From assembly GCA_026874595.1 (NCBI GenBank), contig CM049308.1:33910027-33974026 (forward strand): 64,000 nt of DNA, given 5' to 3'. A program made the translations under genes and the position numbers. The stretch is from Sipunculus nudus. Its lineage: Eukaryota; Annelida; Sipuncula; Golfingiida; Sipunculidae. Numbering within the stretch: position 1 is the first letter of the stretch; each line of letters starts with the position of its first letter. Below the pieces are notes generated by a model, which had not been told where the DNA came from, searched no databases, and worked only from the letters and a program-made list of their open reading frames with translations. Positions 21,260 through 34,075 of the stretch are shown in pieces.

Positions 21260-23519
21260 GACAGGCACTCTTATTGTGATGAAATGTTATTCAATAGTTA
21301 CGGTTCACACATATATATATACACGGGTGCCTCAGTTTGTAGTGACACATAGTGTTACCTTGTTTTTGATGGGGTAGGTTTTCACCTGACTTACAAATTT
21401 CACATTAACACTGCAGTGTATATATTTTCTTTATGAAGAAACCAGTGTTATATATATATATATATATTACACAGGGTTCTTCAGTATTTACTCTGTTCAT
21501 TTAGGTCTCCCTGTGTCATTGGACTGGCAGGACTGCCCTATTAGTAGGGCTGGCCCTGACCCCAAGTGGCACATGATAATCTTCTGGTTCTGCCTCCACT
21601 TTGTTCTGCCTCAAAGCCTCATATATTCCCTTGCATGTTTCGCCTCTTTCAGTGCAAGGGAATAAATCCGGGGCTTTCTGAGACCGACACAAAGTGTGTT
21701 TTCTTAAGTTGCATTTCCCATCCATGTACATCCCTTACTTTATTTGCTAACCAAATGTCATTTTACTTCATCGATGAATCCTTACTTTTGCATGGCATAT
21801 AAATGTTTGATGCCTTACACTGCTGAACATTGTATGGGTGTGTGCATGTGTAAACTCCAGTCTCATAGTCATGTGGAATTACCTGCTTTCATATATGGTC
21901 TCCTTTCATGGGCTCTCCTTGAAACCCTCCCCAATCACTGCATATATTACAATGGCCATATGTGAGAAACTGTTCTCTCATAGGCGGGTCCCACGTCTCA
22001 GGAAGGGGAGGGTCGCTCCCACACAAACTTACAGAAAACCAGTCGATCGGTTTAGGCTCTATATTTCACGAATCAATGCAGATAAGGAGGTATTATATCC
22101 GTTTATATAGAAAGAACATTTTGTTTTTCTTCCTGAAAATAAGTCTATTAAGATACTTTTGAGGTCCCATATTTTCCTTTCCGAGTCGTAACATGTAGTG
22201 AGCATGGAGCGGCCATTTCAAATCACAGAGGGAGTGAATGAGCAATTAAAATCAAATTGTATCTGGTATATTTGTGCTTATCTGGCATCATATCCAATTA
22301 AATAATGAACAAAATGAGTTTATTTTATGATAAGAGCGTGTATTTAATTTTAATAAATCACTGAACTGGCATTTAATTAGGCATATGTATGGCTGTCAGG
22401 GGTGCCGAGTTGAACGGGTCAACGATTTCTTGACCGTCAACCTTTAAAATCAATGGACTTTACATCAAGTGTATTTTATTAAGTATATCAACGAAGGTTA
22501 TAAGGACTAAATACTATATCAAGGATTAATTTTTCAAATAATATTTGTCCATCTAGATACATCGAGCTCCCATATTTCTGTTGAGGAGTGGTCATTGGGC
22601 GGCTATAGTTTAAAATATTGAGGGGTCAATGAGAAATATCATGTAATTCGATGAAATAATGTATATAATTGCTGCAAGTAACATTTTCAATTTAATAATA
22701 AACAAAATGATTTTTTAGCTCAGCCGTCTGTCCGTAGATGTGGCATGTTTTGAAACCGTAAGACCTAGGAATCCAAAATTCGGCATAATGTTAGATGTCC
22801 CCAAGATCTCCTACCAAGCCGAAAACTGGGTCTTTGCGACTTCGTTCCTTTGAGAAATTAGGGAAAAACCTCAATTTTTTATCATAAACCTATTTTTACA
22901 CTTCAGGACCGCCTAATATCAAAACCACTCATCTGTTTTTCCTCATATTTACCAAAAATAATCCTCTATATAGGTCCTATGTACACGCCAGAAATAAGGT
23001 CTGTTTTATATAATTTAAAAAAAAGTTATGTGCCCAAACATAATGCATTTTGTAAATAATCAGGAAAGAAATTTTATCACTTAACACAAAACTTGTTAAA
23101 ACTAAGCACTTTTTTACAGTAATGTTACTTTTATTAATCAAAATTAAATTGTATACCCAAAATTAAATCAAAATCTTTTAAATTTTTTAAAATATTAGCA
23201 AAATTAAAAAATTGGTACCTTTAATTTTGCCCAAATTTGTCCACGGCACTTTTTTTCCCTGTAACTGCTGTTGATTTTATGTTCAAAGCATGTTTTTGTT
23301 AGCATTTCAACTGTTAAAACCAAAAAAAAAGGAAAAAACCAGTTGATCAAAAACTGTAGATTTTATTCAGGTTTCAAGCACCATGTCACATTTTGTTTAC
23401 ATCAAGCTAGTGTTATGCAGTTTGCTAGAGCTTAGCTCCCGAGCTTCAGCTCTAAGTTCCTTAAATTTGCGGTTACCTCCACCAAAAAAATCTTTAAAAA
23501 AAAAGATGTCTCCAAAATC

Positions 23520-23559
<40 letters not shown>

Positions 23560-23870
23560 TTTATGCTCCTTCCAAACCTTTTGCAATCTATGTATGGAGG
23601 TAAATCAAATTGAATGTTGCTTTTATATGTATTTATTATGTCCAGAGGAAGCATACTTACAAAAGGGGAATTTTCTTCATAGGACCTTATAAAAAAAAAA
23701 ACTTGATAACATTTATTACTCTTAATATACTTTCTCCCAAATAACCATTTCAATGAATATTTTTACTTTAAAGGTGCAAATTATGTAGCTTTGAGGACCT
23801 GTCCAACAACTGCTTTGATACACTCTAATAAATGCCGTTTCACAGATGTTTTAGATGATGTATAGCATGT
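21258..23870. other. Non-coding stretch with a repeat end near 22715 and TA tract 23523-23556
   Basis: 'tttagctcagccgtctgtcc' at about 22717-22736, followed by 'gttttgaaaccgtaagacct', matches the start of the repeat at 62570 ('ttagctcagctgactataag', 'gttttgaaaccgttggacct'). The minus ORF over 21516-21731 has no recognised domain. A TA tract is at 23523-23556. Confidence 0.5.
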
Positions 23871-24001
23871 TTTGTATGCAAACACGTTTCAATTTTAAAC
23901 ATGTTTCAAAACATGTTTGTTTCAAAATTGGGTCGATTAAAACATCATGCTATGTCGTTACATGTGTGAAACATGTGTAAAACATGTTTTAAGACATGTC
24001 T
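23860..24001. promoter_or_regulatory. Cluster of palindromic RRRCWWGYYY (p53-half-site-like) motifs
   Basis: AAACATGTTT occurs at 23897-23906 and 23909-23918 with a 2-base spacer. AAACATGTTT at 23980-23989 and AGACATGTCT at 23992-24001 are again 2 bases apart. Each pair fits a full p53-family element. Partial versions (aaacacgttt, aaacatgtgt) lie between. The surrounding arms are partly inverted (CAATTTTAAAC ... GTTTCAAAATTG), so it may instead be a transposon terminus. Confidence 0.4.
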
Positions 24002-25260
24002 CGCGCAAGAAATTACATTTTACTTGTTTTAACCGCCGTTATTTTTTGCCACTGATCACATGACCGGATATTCTCCCAATTCTTATGATAAACTGATTGC
24101 CAGTGATCGCGGGAAAGATGAAAACTTCCGAGAAAACGGAACGTGATTTTGAGCAATAACCAGGTCCACCTTGGAAGATGTTCAGTCTTGGGCGCAGAGA
24201 AGGTTTCCTGTAGCAATCCAAAATATAATTTGCCAGAAATTAAAAGGTGAGTCAAACGTTAAGTTTGTGAACATATATATATTCGTATATATACGTATAT
24301 ATATTCATAATATCGCTCATAGAGATACAAATATTCATGCTTTATATAAATTACAACATTTTACCTTCACAAGAATTAATATGCAATGTAAAGTACAAAC
24401 CACCATTCAAATACAATAATGTCACTTATGAGACAATTCATATACAAGGGTATGTACAGGATTTTGGAAAGGTGGGGGGGGGGGATATTTCCAAAATAAA
24501 AGTCCTTACTTTTCAAAAGCTGATGGGATACAGCCCTCTGAAGGGCAAATAATTCACTGGTTGTCATTGTAAAGGGGGGGGGGGGGGCTTTCTTGACCCA
24601 TTGGAACCCCCAACCCCACAATGCTGCGCCCCTGAATATAAGACTTTCCAGTGCACTTATTCCATGTGAGTCCAGAACAAGAGTAAGTAGTAGCGTCAAT
24701 TTATCTTGGGGGGGGGGGGGGGTGATGCCCCTGCAAGTAAGTACATTTAAGAGGGGGCAATCTGTAGCAGTCTTTGAAATTTGGGGTGCTTTTATATTTA
24801 AAAAATTGCTTTAAAATTGACATGTTGTTTTTATATTTTTTTAAGTAAAACAAGTGGTCATTAGCAGCTTTTTATTAGAAACTACTGTACAAAATTCAAT
24901 TTGGTTCGGCATAACCATGACCCATCTTTGTGTGCATTGTGGACCCAAGTTTACATGTATAGGATGCTGAGTAGGTAAGATATTTATTTATCAATTGTGC
25001 TGCATGATGAAAATTTTGGTGTTTCAAGAAGTAGGCTGTGCAAAGATAATCTTGTTAAATTTATCAAGGCAGTTTTACTGAAACCTTGAATTTGAAGATG
25101 AATAGGAATACATAAGTAATTTGTGATGAGAATGAGAAAATTAGCAAATTCAAAACCTGTGATTATGTGCAATATCATATTTGTGTAGATTAAAATCTGC
25201 AGCATGTTCAAAAATTACCTCATGGTCACATCGTAAACAAAATGGTATTTTATGCATCTT
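24002..25260. other. Non-coding stretch with several G tracts
   Basis: Runs of 9-13 G lie near 24474-24483, 24574-24587 and 24710-24722. No gene recognised. Confidence 0.5.
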
Positions 25261-25261
25261 A

Positions 25262-25960
25262 TCAATGCTGAATGTGAGTACATGGGTGGTGATAGTGGAA
25301 TAGGTTCCAAGTTAACAAGGCTGGATGTGTGAATGGAGTCCAGGGTACCAATGCTAGATGTGTGGTTTCTTGTGGATTTTGGTCAAGGTTACCAAGGCTG
25401 GGTGTGTGTACATGGGTGTTGGTGGAAATGGGTTCAGAGTACCAAGAACCAGTGCTGGATGCATGCATATGGGTGGTGCTTGTGGAATAGGGTTCAGGAT
25501 ACCAAGTCTGGGTGTGTGAAAACATGACTAGTGGTGGTACCAAGGCTGGTTGTGTGCACACGGTGTTGATCGAACTGGGTCTAGGGTACTAAGGCTGGAT
25601 GTGTGATTACATGACTGGTGATGGACTGGCGTCCAGGGTACAAAGGCTGGATGTGTGATCATGGATGTTTGTGGAATGTGGTCCAGGGTACAAAGGCATG
25701 ATGTGTGTACATGGGTGTTGCTGGAATGGGGTCAAGGGTATCAAGGTTGGATGTGTGTACATGGGTGTTGCTGGAAACGAGTCCAGGGTACCAAGGCTGG
25801 ATGTGTGTACATGGGTGTTGGTGGTGGGACTGCTTTGGATACCCAGGCTGGATGGGTAAATATTGGTGGTGGGATGGTTTCCAGGGTACAAAGGCTGGTT
25901 GTGGGTATATTGGTGTTAATGGTGGTATAGTGGTTCCAGTATACCCAAGTTGGAGTGAAT
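25262..25960. repeat. Minisatellite, about 55-60-bp units
   Basis: About a dozen diverged units share 'gggtaccaaggctggatgtg', 'tgtacatgggtgttgctgga' and 'atggggtccagg'. Unit length varies through small indels. ORFs on both strands are by-products. Confidence 0.85.
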
Positions 25961-27860
25961 TTGGGGAGAGAGTGAATATTTAATTTAGTAATTCTTACTT
26001 CACTTTATCCATTTTTTTTTATTTTTACACAAGTATGCAATTTTTTCCCTCTTGTATAATTTTTGGTAACAGTTGAAGTTTTCTAGTTGAACATATGTGC
26101 AGGTAATATATATTTTAATCCTCGATTAAATATAAAGTACATGTGATGTTTTATTTAGTTATTGTCACTGCCACTGAATTATTAAATGACAGATGCTTGC
26201 AACATATTTTGCTAACCAGCAGCTTTAAATTCCTAAGGGATCTTTGATTCAATTTTTGTAAACATTCATATTATTCCATTAAAGAGGTATAATTTTTAGA
26301 GGCCTTATTCTTATATATCATCATTATTTTACTAGGTGTAAACAGTATTTGAATAAAAATTTGATTCCATATTCATGACTTGGATTTTCTAAATTTATGC
26401 TCGTGGAGTCCAGGCTTGCACCAAAAAGGGGAGGTTTCTACAAAAAATGAGCACTTGCAGTGTCTGGCAAAATGGTGGCTGAATGGGTAGGCCCTCCACA
26501 AGGGCTCCAATTGTTAGAATTGCAAGAAGTTCTGAGAATGGGGAACATGAGCAAAGATCTTGACACCCGTCACAAAATCCATTCAGTGATGACGGAAGTG
26601 CAAGGAACCAGGAAGTTTTAACCTCAGCTACCTTTACAAGTTGCACCCTGGTGAGAATGTTTTCAACAATTACTGTACATTTCTCATTTAAAAGTAAGTA
26701 AAACGTGTTCTACTTGTTTACAAATAAATCAACAAAAGCTCTGTATACACACTATATACACCTTTAGTGTTTTTCTCTTTAAAATATTACGATGTCTGCC
26801 AATGTTTCATTATAATCTTAGAATCATAATTATACTCCTGTTAACAAGTGCACCTGGCGAAATCAGTTATGCAAAATATAGAGCCCGTTTTATAAATATT
26901 TATTTTCCGTTTTATTAAAATCAATATTCTCTAATTTTCTGTTTTATCTTTATATTTTATGTTATATGGCTACGTAAGTGACGACGATCAAAAGGGTGCC
27001 AGAGGACGATCCATCGGCCGGCGGTAATGCATAACACCACAGAACACAACAGTTCAGCAATGGAAACTCGAATCATGTTTATTTAGCGGACTATATATAG
27101 ACGAAACAAAAGTAAAACCGAATCAAGACACAACGACAGATTTGTGACTTACTTATATTGTCAGAATGTTTTACTTGTTTTATTTACATGTTTGTTGATA
27201 AATGTCCACAACAAAAACGAAAATAAATCATCAAATCGAAGAAGGTTGGACCAATTATATTTTTCGTCTGCAAAGTGTGTGGCTGTGAGAACTGATAGTC
27301 AAAGAACCATCAAGAAATCTGTTGATATGTTATCTGAGTACAGAGTACTCACCTCACCTTCCTCATCCTCTCATTACAGGTAGAAATCTGTTGATCATCA
27401 TCAACGTCTGTACTGCGTCATATGCAGTTACTTCGGATGAAAGGCCAGGGCCATGTGTCACTTTCTGAAAGTTAATGTCTCATTAAAAGATGTGCCATAG
27501 CATTGTGGACTCGAGACGTCTACCAAGGATGAACTCGATAAGCACTGCACAGAAACGCATCAAGGCGCCGATGATGCAGCTGTTGTCAGTGCAAACCCCC
27601 AAACAGTGACAATCAGCAATGACTCCAATGAGGATTGAGATCTGTTCGTTCGGAGAGCCACAGATATGGGTGTCGCAAGTCCAGGTGGAATTGTGTTATT
27701 GGATGGAGCCTGGTCTGACAAGAAGTATAGCTTTTATTCAGGGCCAGGATATTTCCATCGGTGAGAGTGTTACTGATCATCACAGAAGTATATACAAGTG
27801 GATAAAAGGAAACCTTGAGTCGGTTGATCACTTTTATGATATCTGGCTATCTTTTGATCC
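25961..27860. other. No recognised gene
   Basis: Short ORFs only. The minus frame over 26395-26646 is Cys-containing but unrecognised. The segment 27600-27780 has a Lys/Glu-poor open frame without a known domain. Confidence 0.4.
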
Positions 27861-27869
27861 CTTTTATGA

Positions 27870-28235
27870 TATCTGGCATATAGCGAAAGGTCTCAAAAAG
27901 AGAAAAAAATCGAAAAAATACAGGTGTCGCCACCAGTCTGCAGAAACTGATGAAACATTCCATGATCAATATCCCTGAAAAGAATAATGGTGATCAATGC
28001 ATTTGTTGTTCAGGTACATGAGCTTTTGTATCAAATTTCCCATTATTCTGGGGGGTACTTCGGAGCCCCATAGCTCAAAGAATATGAGTAACAGTGACCT
28101 AATTTCGGGTTTCCTTGGAAACTTTTCATTGACCAACCATGATATCAAGTTGAAAGATTCTAGGTGCAGTGATTACGATCTGTGTCCTGTTAACAGATAT
28201 GCAGAAGGGTACTTTAATGGAAATTATCTGTAAAT
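27870..28235 (+). repeat. Interspersed repeat, family of 56876-57735
   Basis: 'aaatacaggtgtcgccacca', 'gtctgcagaaactgatgaaa', 'attattctggggggtacttc' and 'atagctcaaagaatatgagt' recur with substitutions at 57050-57560. ORFs across it are not genes, since they are shared only as repeat sequence with shifting frames. Confidence 0.7.
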
Positions 28236-29765
28236 GCATGAAAAGACCTTCAAGTTTACATATTTTGGATAATTAAATAGTTAATAATACACGCTTATGA
28301 TCATTTTCCAATGTTTCCTAAATTGCATAAATATATAGATTTATGCCACATTTTTCATTTGTTGGACAGAGCAATTTTTACAGGGTTGATTTGTTTTAAC
28401 ATAGTTATAAAATTTGTTTCATTCTACTTTGAAAAAAGGAAAATTTTGATGATTTGTTAACACCCTCATATTTAAGTTAAGGAATTAAATGTTTAATTAT
28501 CTACATTTTCTTACTTTTTTATAATTTCAATGCATATTAAAGTCTCTTAGTTTAGAAACCAATACTTCTACCTTTGACATAACATACAAATTTAATATAA
28601 TTAATGAGGCTTATATATTTCATGTACAAACAAGAATCTGACTATTGTAATGAAAATGTGTTTGCCAACTATACCGGATTCGGACGAAGTCGGTTTTGAT
28701 GTTTTTTTAATTTGAAGGTTTGTGTAAAATGCAAATTAAATCTTCTATTGAACAATTTTCGACGTTTTCCAATTAATGTAAGGTACTGTATGAAATGACG
28801 TTTGGCGGTTAAATGAGAATTTGGGGAAACATACAGCGGCTCAGTACTAAACCCCTTGATCTTCTCAATTCTATGCGTTATTTTATTTCTAATTATCATA
28901 TTATGTTATTTAACGAAAATAATTAGAAATAGATCTGACACCTAAATTCACACTTTTTTGCAATTGATAGAAACTCGTTAAGGAAAAACAGAAAACATTG
29001 TAAATGTATGTTCAATTTTCTCTTGTGATCGATAATTGAGCCATATAACAGAGGCCTTATGCTCCGCTGTTTAACATTACGTATATGATCCCCCAAAACA
29101 CATCGACGCTAAGGCCTTCAATGCCCTTAATTGTGAAGGCTGTTTACAAAACAGTCACGTCACAAAGGTCGATAATTATTTGACGTATGACGTCGCACTG
29201 ACTAAAGTCACTAGCTTGATTTGCCACATCCCTGTTTTCCAGTGAAAAATATTTCATTGTCATTGTGAACTGTTTGGTCATAATTTGGATTATTTATCTC
29301 ATACGAATTACGTTGGGAGGTAAGACAATCAGTAGGTAGCCTGCAACCTTTGGCCTAGAACTTTTTATACTGTTTCCTTTGTATAAAAATATCCAGGAAA
29401 ACATGCCAATACAGCTACTGGTACAGACTACACGTGTTGTTTGGGAGAGTCACCCAAATAAAGCAAACGCGCCTTTGGGGCGATTGACCGTTTACTTTGC
29501 CAACGGTATTTGACTGGTTGCAAGCAACAGCTCTGATTATGAGTATTCTTTGAATGAATAAGGAATATGCGATTAAGGTCATATACAGATCATGGATAGG
29601 TCAATTACTTGAGATGATGAACCGGTCTATACATGGTCAAACGATCGGTTCTTCTAAACAATCCATTATTACTGAATATTGGTCGGTAGAGGTCAACCAG
29701 TTTCTTTTTCTGATGATTAATATTAATATTGAAACTGAATCCAAACACTGCCTAAGGCTATTTAT
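28236..29765. other. AT-rich non-coding stretch
   Basis: No domain, array or transposon end recognised. Confidence 0.4.
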
Positions 29766-29769
29766 TTCT

Positions 29770-30528
29770 CCACCTATCCTATAGGTGGAGATATTTGTTT
29801 TGGCATTATTATCTTCGCCTATCCATAGGTGGAGATATTTGTTTTGGCATTATTATCTTCACCTATCCTATAGGTGGAGATATTTGTTTTGGCATTATTA
29901 TCTTCACCTATCCTACAGGTGGATATATTTGTTTTGGCATTATTATCTTCGCCTATCCATAGGTGGAGATATTTGTTTTGGCATTATTATCTTCACCTAT
30001 CCTACAGGTGGATATATTTGTTTTGGCATTATTATCTTCACCTATCCTATAGGTGGAGATATTTGATTTGGCATTATTATCTTCACCTATCCTACAGGTG
30101 GATATATTTGTTTTGGCATTATTATCTTCACCTATCCTACAGGTGGATATATTTGTTTTGGCATTATTATCTTCACCTATCCTATAGGTGGATATATTTG
30201 TTTTGGCATTATTATCTTCACCTATCCTATAGGTGGAGATATTTGTTTTGGCATTATTATCTTCACCTATCCTATAGGTGGAGATATTTGTTTTGGCATT
30301 ATTATCTTCACCTATCCTACAGGTGGATATATTTGTTTTGGCATTATTATCTTCACCTATCCTATAGGTGGAGATATTTGTTTAGGCATTATTATCTTCA
30401 CCATTCTACAGGTGGATATATTTGTTTTGGCATTATTATCTTCACCTATCCTATAGGTGGAGATATTTGTTTGGTCGTTATTATCTTCACCTATCCATAG
30501 GTGGAGATATTTGTTTGGTCGTTATTAT
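29770..30528. repeat. 45-bp minisatellite, 17 units, with hairpin-forming junctions
   Basis: Units start at 29781, 29825, 29870, 29915, 29959, 30004, 30049, then about every 45 bases to 30497. Two forms occur: 'ataggtggagata' and 'acaggtggatata'. The unit junction CACCTAT-CCT-ATAGGTG is an inverted repeat. Because 45 is a multiple of three, long ORFs of up to 208 codons run through; they are artefacts of the period. Confidence 0.95.
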
Positions 30529-30546
30529 TACAGTAAACTTAGCAAA

Positions 30547-30930
30547 TATCGGACACCCGGGTAATCGGACACTTGCCATCAGAGGCGTATAAAATACTCT
30601 TATTTCCACTTCCTTTCAATTGACCACTTCCTTTAAAAAGATTCCATCGAACATAAGACGCGCTTTTTTATTGGTTATCCCCGAACGCCTCTTGACAAAT
30701 CAGCGTCCGTTGCTATTTTGCGGCGCAGCGTTGATACATTGTTGCAATGAAAGTCAGTCAAGTTATGCAGGAAAAGGGACATATTTTGATCGCATAAAGG
30801 AATTATTTTTTCATCGAACACTTTTAGTAAAACGAACAGATAATGCATATATGCTTGCATTTTTAAGTGTCCGATATTACCCGGGTCGACCAATGAAAGT
30901 CAAAAGGTCACCCGGGTTATATCGGACACT
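30547..30930. mobile_element. Small inverted-repeat element, possibly pogo-like
   Basis: ACCCGGGTAATCGGACACTT at 30555-30574 is matched in inverse by AAGTGTCCGATATTACCCGG (from 30865), and again in direct orientation at 30910-30930 with a TAT in the middle. CAGTAAACTTAGC just before the left block resembles a CAGT-type pogo end. No transposase lies between the blocks; a psq-type HTH lies at 31273. Confidence 0.45.
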
Positions 30931-31272
30931 CAAAAAAGTTGAGAGGCTCCTTTTGGGTGTGATGTTACATGTCACAGGAATCGTTATCGAAATGAAAGAG
31001 TAAATGTTTAGAAAAAAAGGAAAACCTGGCTTTTATCGTTCATGTGTTAATTATATCTGTATTGATAATATATTACTTATTGAGCAGTGGCAGCAAAGGC
31101 TGAATATAAGCGACAAACGTGTGCATTCTATTCATACATGATCATGAAATACAAAATCACGCCCGATGGCCTAAGGGTTAACAATGGTAATTTGGTATTA
31201 CTTGAGTTTTAACGATACATGGGTATATGCTCATGTGGTATATAGAATAGAAGTTAATTTACTTCGAACAGC

Positions 31273-31520
31273 ATGTCAAGAAGACTGTATAACGTAAAGA
31301 GAGTGGATGAGGCTGTGGGGCTTGTCAAAGCCTACCTTCTATCACTCCGGAAAGGCGGGGCCAGATGTGGGGTGCCACGGTCAACAGTTTGAGACAAGGT
31401 GTACGTGTAGATCTTCTGCCGGGTGTCACCTTGGCCGTGCACCGGTTCTCCCACGGGATGAAGAGGACACACTTGCTGAAAAGATCAAGGCTGCCGCAGA
31501 GCAAGATGCAGGTGGCATTT
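31273..31520 (+). pseudogene. Psq/pogo-type helix-turn-helix transposase N-terminus
   Basis: From an ATG at 31273 the frame gives MSRRLYNVKRVDEAVGLVK, then LLSLRKGGARCGVPRSTV and a TGA at 31390. In another frame it continues CHLGRAPVLPRDEEDTLAEK and IKAAAEQDAGG (about 31426-31518). The order SLRK-A..(Y)GVPRST, then GRxPVLxxxEExxLxxxI, is the psq-type HTH followed by the second HTH/linker of pogo- and CENP-B-like transposases. One frameshift near 31393-31420 and the loss of similarity after 31520 make it a relic. The neighbouring inverted repeats at 30547-30930 may be the end of the same element. Confidence 0.55.
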
Positions 31521-31663
31521 CGTTTCAGTTCACTCGGAGCAACCGCCTGCCTCACCCGAGCTTTAGTTTTTGGCTGGAAAACACAAACGAGTCTCACAGA
31601 GTTTAATCTAGTTGGATGTAAGAAGTTTCTTTTGATAGAGCCTTAATGTCTGAACACTTGCAG

Positions 31664-31816
31664 AATTGTTTCCTGTCTACCCTGGAAGGTGTGACTGCGG
31701 CACATATGCTGTGAGGAAAATTATGAGGAGATTGGGGACAAACAAGCTCTGGTCCTTATTCAGCATGAAGGGCAAACGCCACTTGGCAGAGCTGAGGATC
31801 TGCAAAATAATAATCA
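31664..31816 (+). CDS. Exon-like segment resembling DUF4806
   Basis: A CTTGCAG acceptor (to 31663) and a CA|GTAAGA donor (31817) bound an open segment: CDCGTYAVRKIMRRLGTNKL, then FSMKGKRHLAELRICKIII. The pattern of a (V)xRKxxxxLxTN(x)L block, then (F)xxKGKR..(F)xxL.(L)..(I/V)I is how I remember DUF4806, a domain of unknown function common in invertebrate element-like proteins. The assignment is from memory and weak. No adjoining exon of the same gene was identified. Confidence 0.35.
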
Positions 31817-32866
31817 GTAAGATTTTTCATTCAAACTTTTTTTCTGAGCTTGGAACAAGGTTTGCTTTGATAATGTGGAAGCTTTGATTCAGCTAACTGT
31901 GTTTTTGTTTTACTCTAGTTGAGATCCATTGGTTATAGCGGAGCCAGATGGTAAAGCGGCAGTCCAACCCTACATGTTTGAGCAGAGCATGACCGAATCG
32001 GAACCCGAGCCCGTGGGTAAACCGGGATCTCTCATGCAGACCAGTTCGACTCGGGAACACTGAGTGGTAAGTTTGTTGCAATTTATCCACGGAAATTGTT
32101 TTTGAGCGAATGCGTTGAGCCTCGCCAGTTTATCAGCAGACATTGGCAACATCCCCGTGACAAATCTTCGTTGCGAAACTGGTTAAGCAATTTGAAATAG
32201 TAAATCGGTTTATTTGTAATAGAAAAATACGAAAGTAGCATATGATATATTTATAAAAATTATTTAGATATTAAGTAAGTGTCATTGGACCTGAGGTTAA
32301 ATTACAAGTACTTAAGTAACCTAATCACTTAAGTCTTTATCGGAACTAAGTTTATAAGAAAAGAAAAAAAAAATTCTAAATTTGAATCAATACTTAAAAT
32401 AAATATATTTATAAAAATTATAATATATAAATATGGAATTTATAAAAAAAAACTTGTTAACTGCAATTATGGTGAATATTTGGTTATTGTAATACTAATA
32501 ATAGCATGAGAAACAATTTTAACACTATAACAGTTATTCTCATTAATAATAAGTGGCGTCGTCTGTAATTATAAAAAAATATGTAAAATATGTTAAAAAA
32601 TATATTAAATGAAAAAAATAAAATTAATGAGAAACATATTATTAATGCTATATTTAACAATACTATTTCACAACTGATTCAATGGTGGACCAAAGGCTCT
32701 CGAGCTGCAAGAATTAACAGGTCCAAAACCAGGAAGGCGAGTGTGAAAATTGAATGAGACTGACATCATCAGTAATATCAGACTATAAACCCACTTTTTT
32801 TAAACATATAATGTAAGACTGTATACATGGCCTATGATTATGTATTCTTCCATCAATCAATAGAAT
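31817..32866. other. AT-rich non-coding stretch
   Basis: Very AT-rich between 32230 and 32660, with no coding signal. Confidence 0.5.
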
Positions 32867-33004
32867 AATGACAAGGAGATGCTGTGGGATCACGTGTCCA
32901 AAGTGCATAGGGATGCAACTCGAGAAATTCGAAGGACAAAAATGACGTCGGATTATATTCACTTGAACCCACAGTCTGCCTTGCGGGTTTACCTTGCAGT
33001 GCAG
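32867..33004 (+). pseudogene. P-element/THAP9-like transposase exon
   Basis: An ATCAATAG acceptor and a GTGCAG|GTATTA donor bound an open frame: EMLWDHVSKVHRDATREIRR, then MTSDYIHLNPQSALRVYLAV. The WxHVxxxH, then LTxxHIxLNPxxxMRVxLAxQ blocks match the middle of P/THAP9-type transposases, after the first catalytic block. In the window this segment lies upstream of the block that should precede it (34076), so the locus is rearranged or holds two copies. Confidence 0.4.
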
Positions 33005-34070
33005 GTATTAACTTTATATCAAACCTGTTCCTTTATCATTGAAAGATCTATACACACAGGATACAACCCGCACATTTCAAGCTTTCTGTTCTCTAAATTG
33101 TACAGCATTTAAATTTTTTATCTTAACATCAATGAGTTATTAAGATGTGCTTTAATAGCAGACTAATTTGATCTCGTTCCACGCTAGTAAATATATTATA
33201 TACAGCTCTCCAGAGAGAGGGAGAGAGTCTTTATAAACCTAACCAAAGAAAGCAGCCTAAAGCCAAAGGCGGAAACAAATCTGTCAAAGAGAGAGATCAA
33301 TAGAAACAGCGAGAGATGAAAACATATAAATGTACCTCAGGGGCCAATTCATATATTAATAAAAGAGAAAAAAAGGACAAGATGAGTTAGTAGTAATAAA
33401 AATATATTATATTCGACCAAACATTTTTAAATACATGAATATCGGTCTTGAAATGGCAAGAATTATGATTTCGATATTTCATTTTGAATCCACCTTTGCA
33501 GAACAGGGACTGAGGACGAACGATAAGGTAAGGAACAGATTGAATTTATATAAAAAATAATACCTAGTTATGCGACATACTCAGGTATAGCAATTAAGTT
33601 AAACTATATAAAGAAAAAATAGTATTAACGATCGAGAAAAATATTAACATCTCGATTAAAATCCATATAATTAGCTCTATTAGGCCCCTTTTCCATGCGA
33701 GCGGAAACGCTTATTTATGGTTCTGTTGATGGTTTGACATACTGAGCTAGTACACGTTTTTTTAATGGACTCGACTTTATTCCGCAAGATCTCGAGTAAT
33801 CATATTGCAGTATTTTGTTCAAACTTTGGAATGAGCTCCGTAGAATATTTTTTTCAAATTTAGCCTGATGTCACATTACAATCGCTGCTGCGTAAAACAT
33901 TAAAGAACATTAAATGGATGAAAGATTCACTTTAATCTTTTTATGATAACAAAGTCATTTTTGGCATTTTACAGTTCTTGCTTCATAATGACATGATTTC
34001 GTATGACCCGGTCATTCTTTCCAATGTGTCTTGGTACATGGATGGGCTGAAGTGATGGCCCCTTGATGGG
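33005..34070. other. No recognised gene
   Basis: A 'gagagagggagagagtc' purine tract is near 33213-33230. Otherwise AT-rich and unassigned. Confidence 0.4.
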
Positions 34071-34075
34071 CCCTT

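Noticed and set aside
25262-25983. Several ORFs on both strands
   Set aside because: By-products of a minisatellite; frames change between units.
27619-28233. Two ORFs of 78-119 codons
   Set aside because: They overlap an interspersed repeat also present at 56876-57735, where frames are not conserved.
29874-30500. 208-codon ORF with a repeated hydrophobic peptide
   Set aside because: It exists only because the 45-bp period is divisible by three; there is no promoter, composition or domain support.
29770-30528. CRISPR-like array (regular 45-bp repeats with short palindromes)
   Set aside because: There are no unique spacers: the whole 45-bp unit repeats, and the genome is eukaryotic. It is a minisatellite.
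31940-32060. tRNA-like GTTCGAxTC motif
   Set aside because: No acceptor stem or anticodon arm could be built around it.
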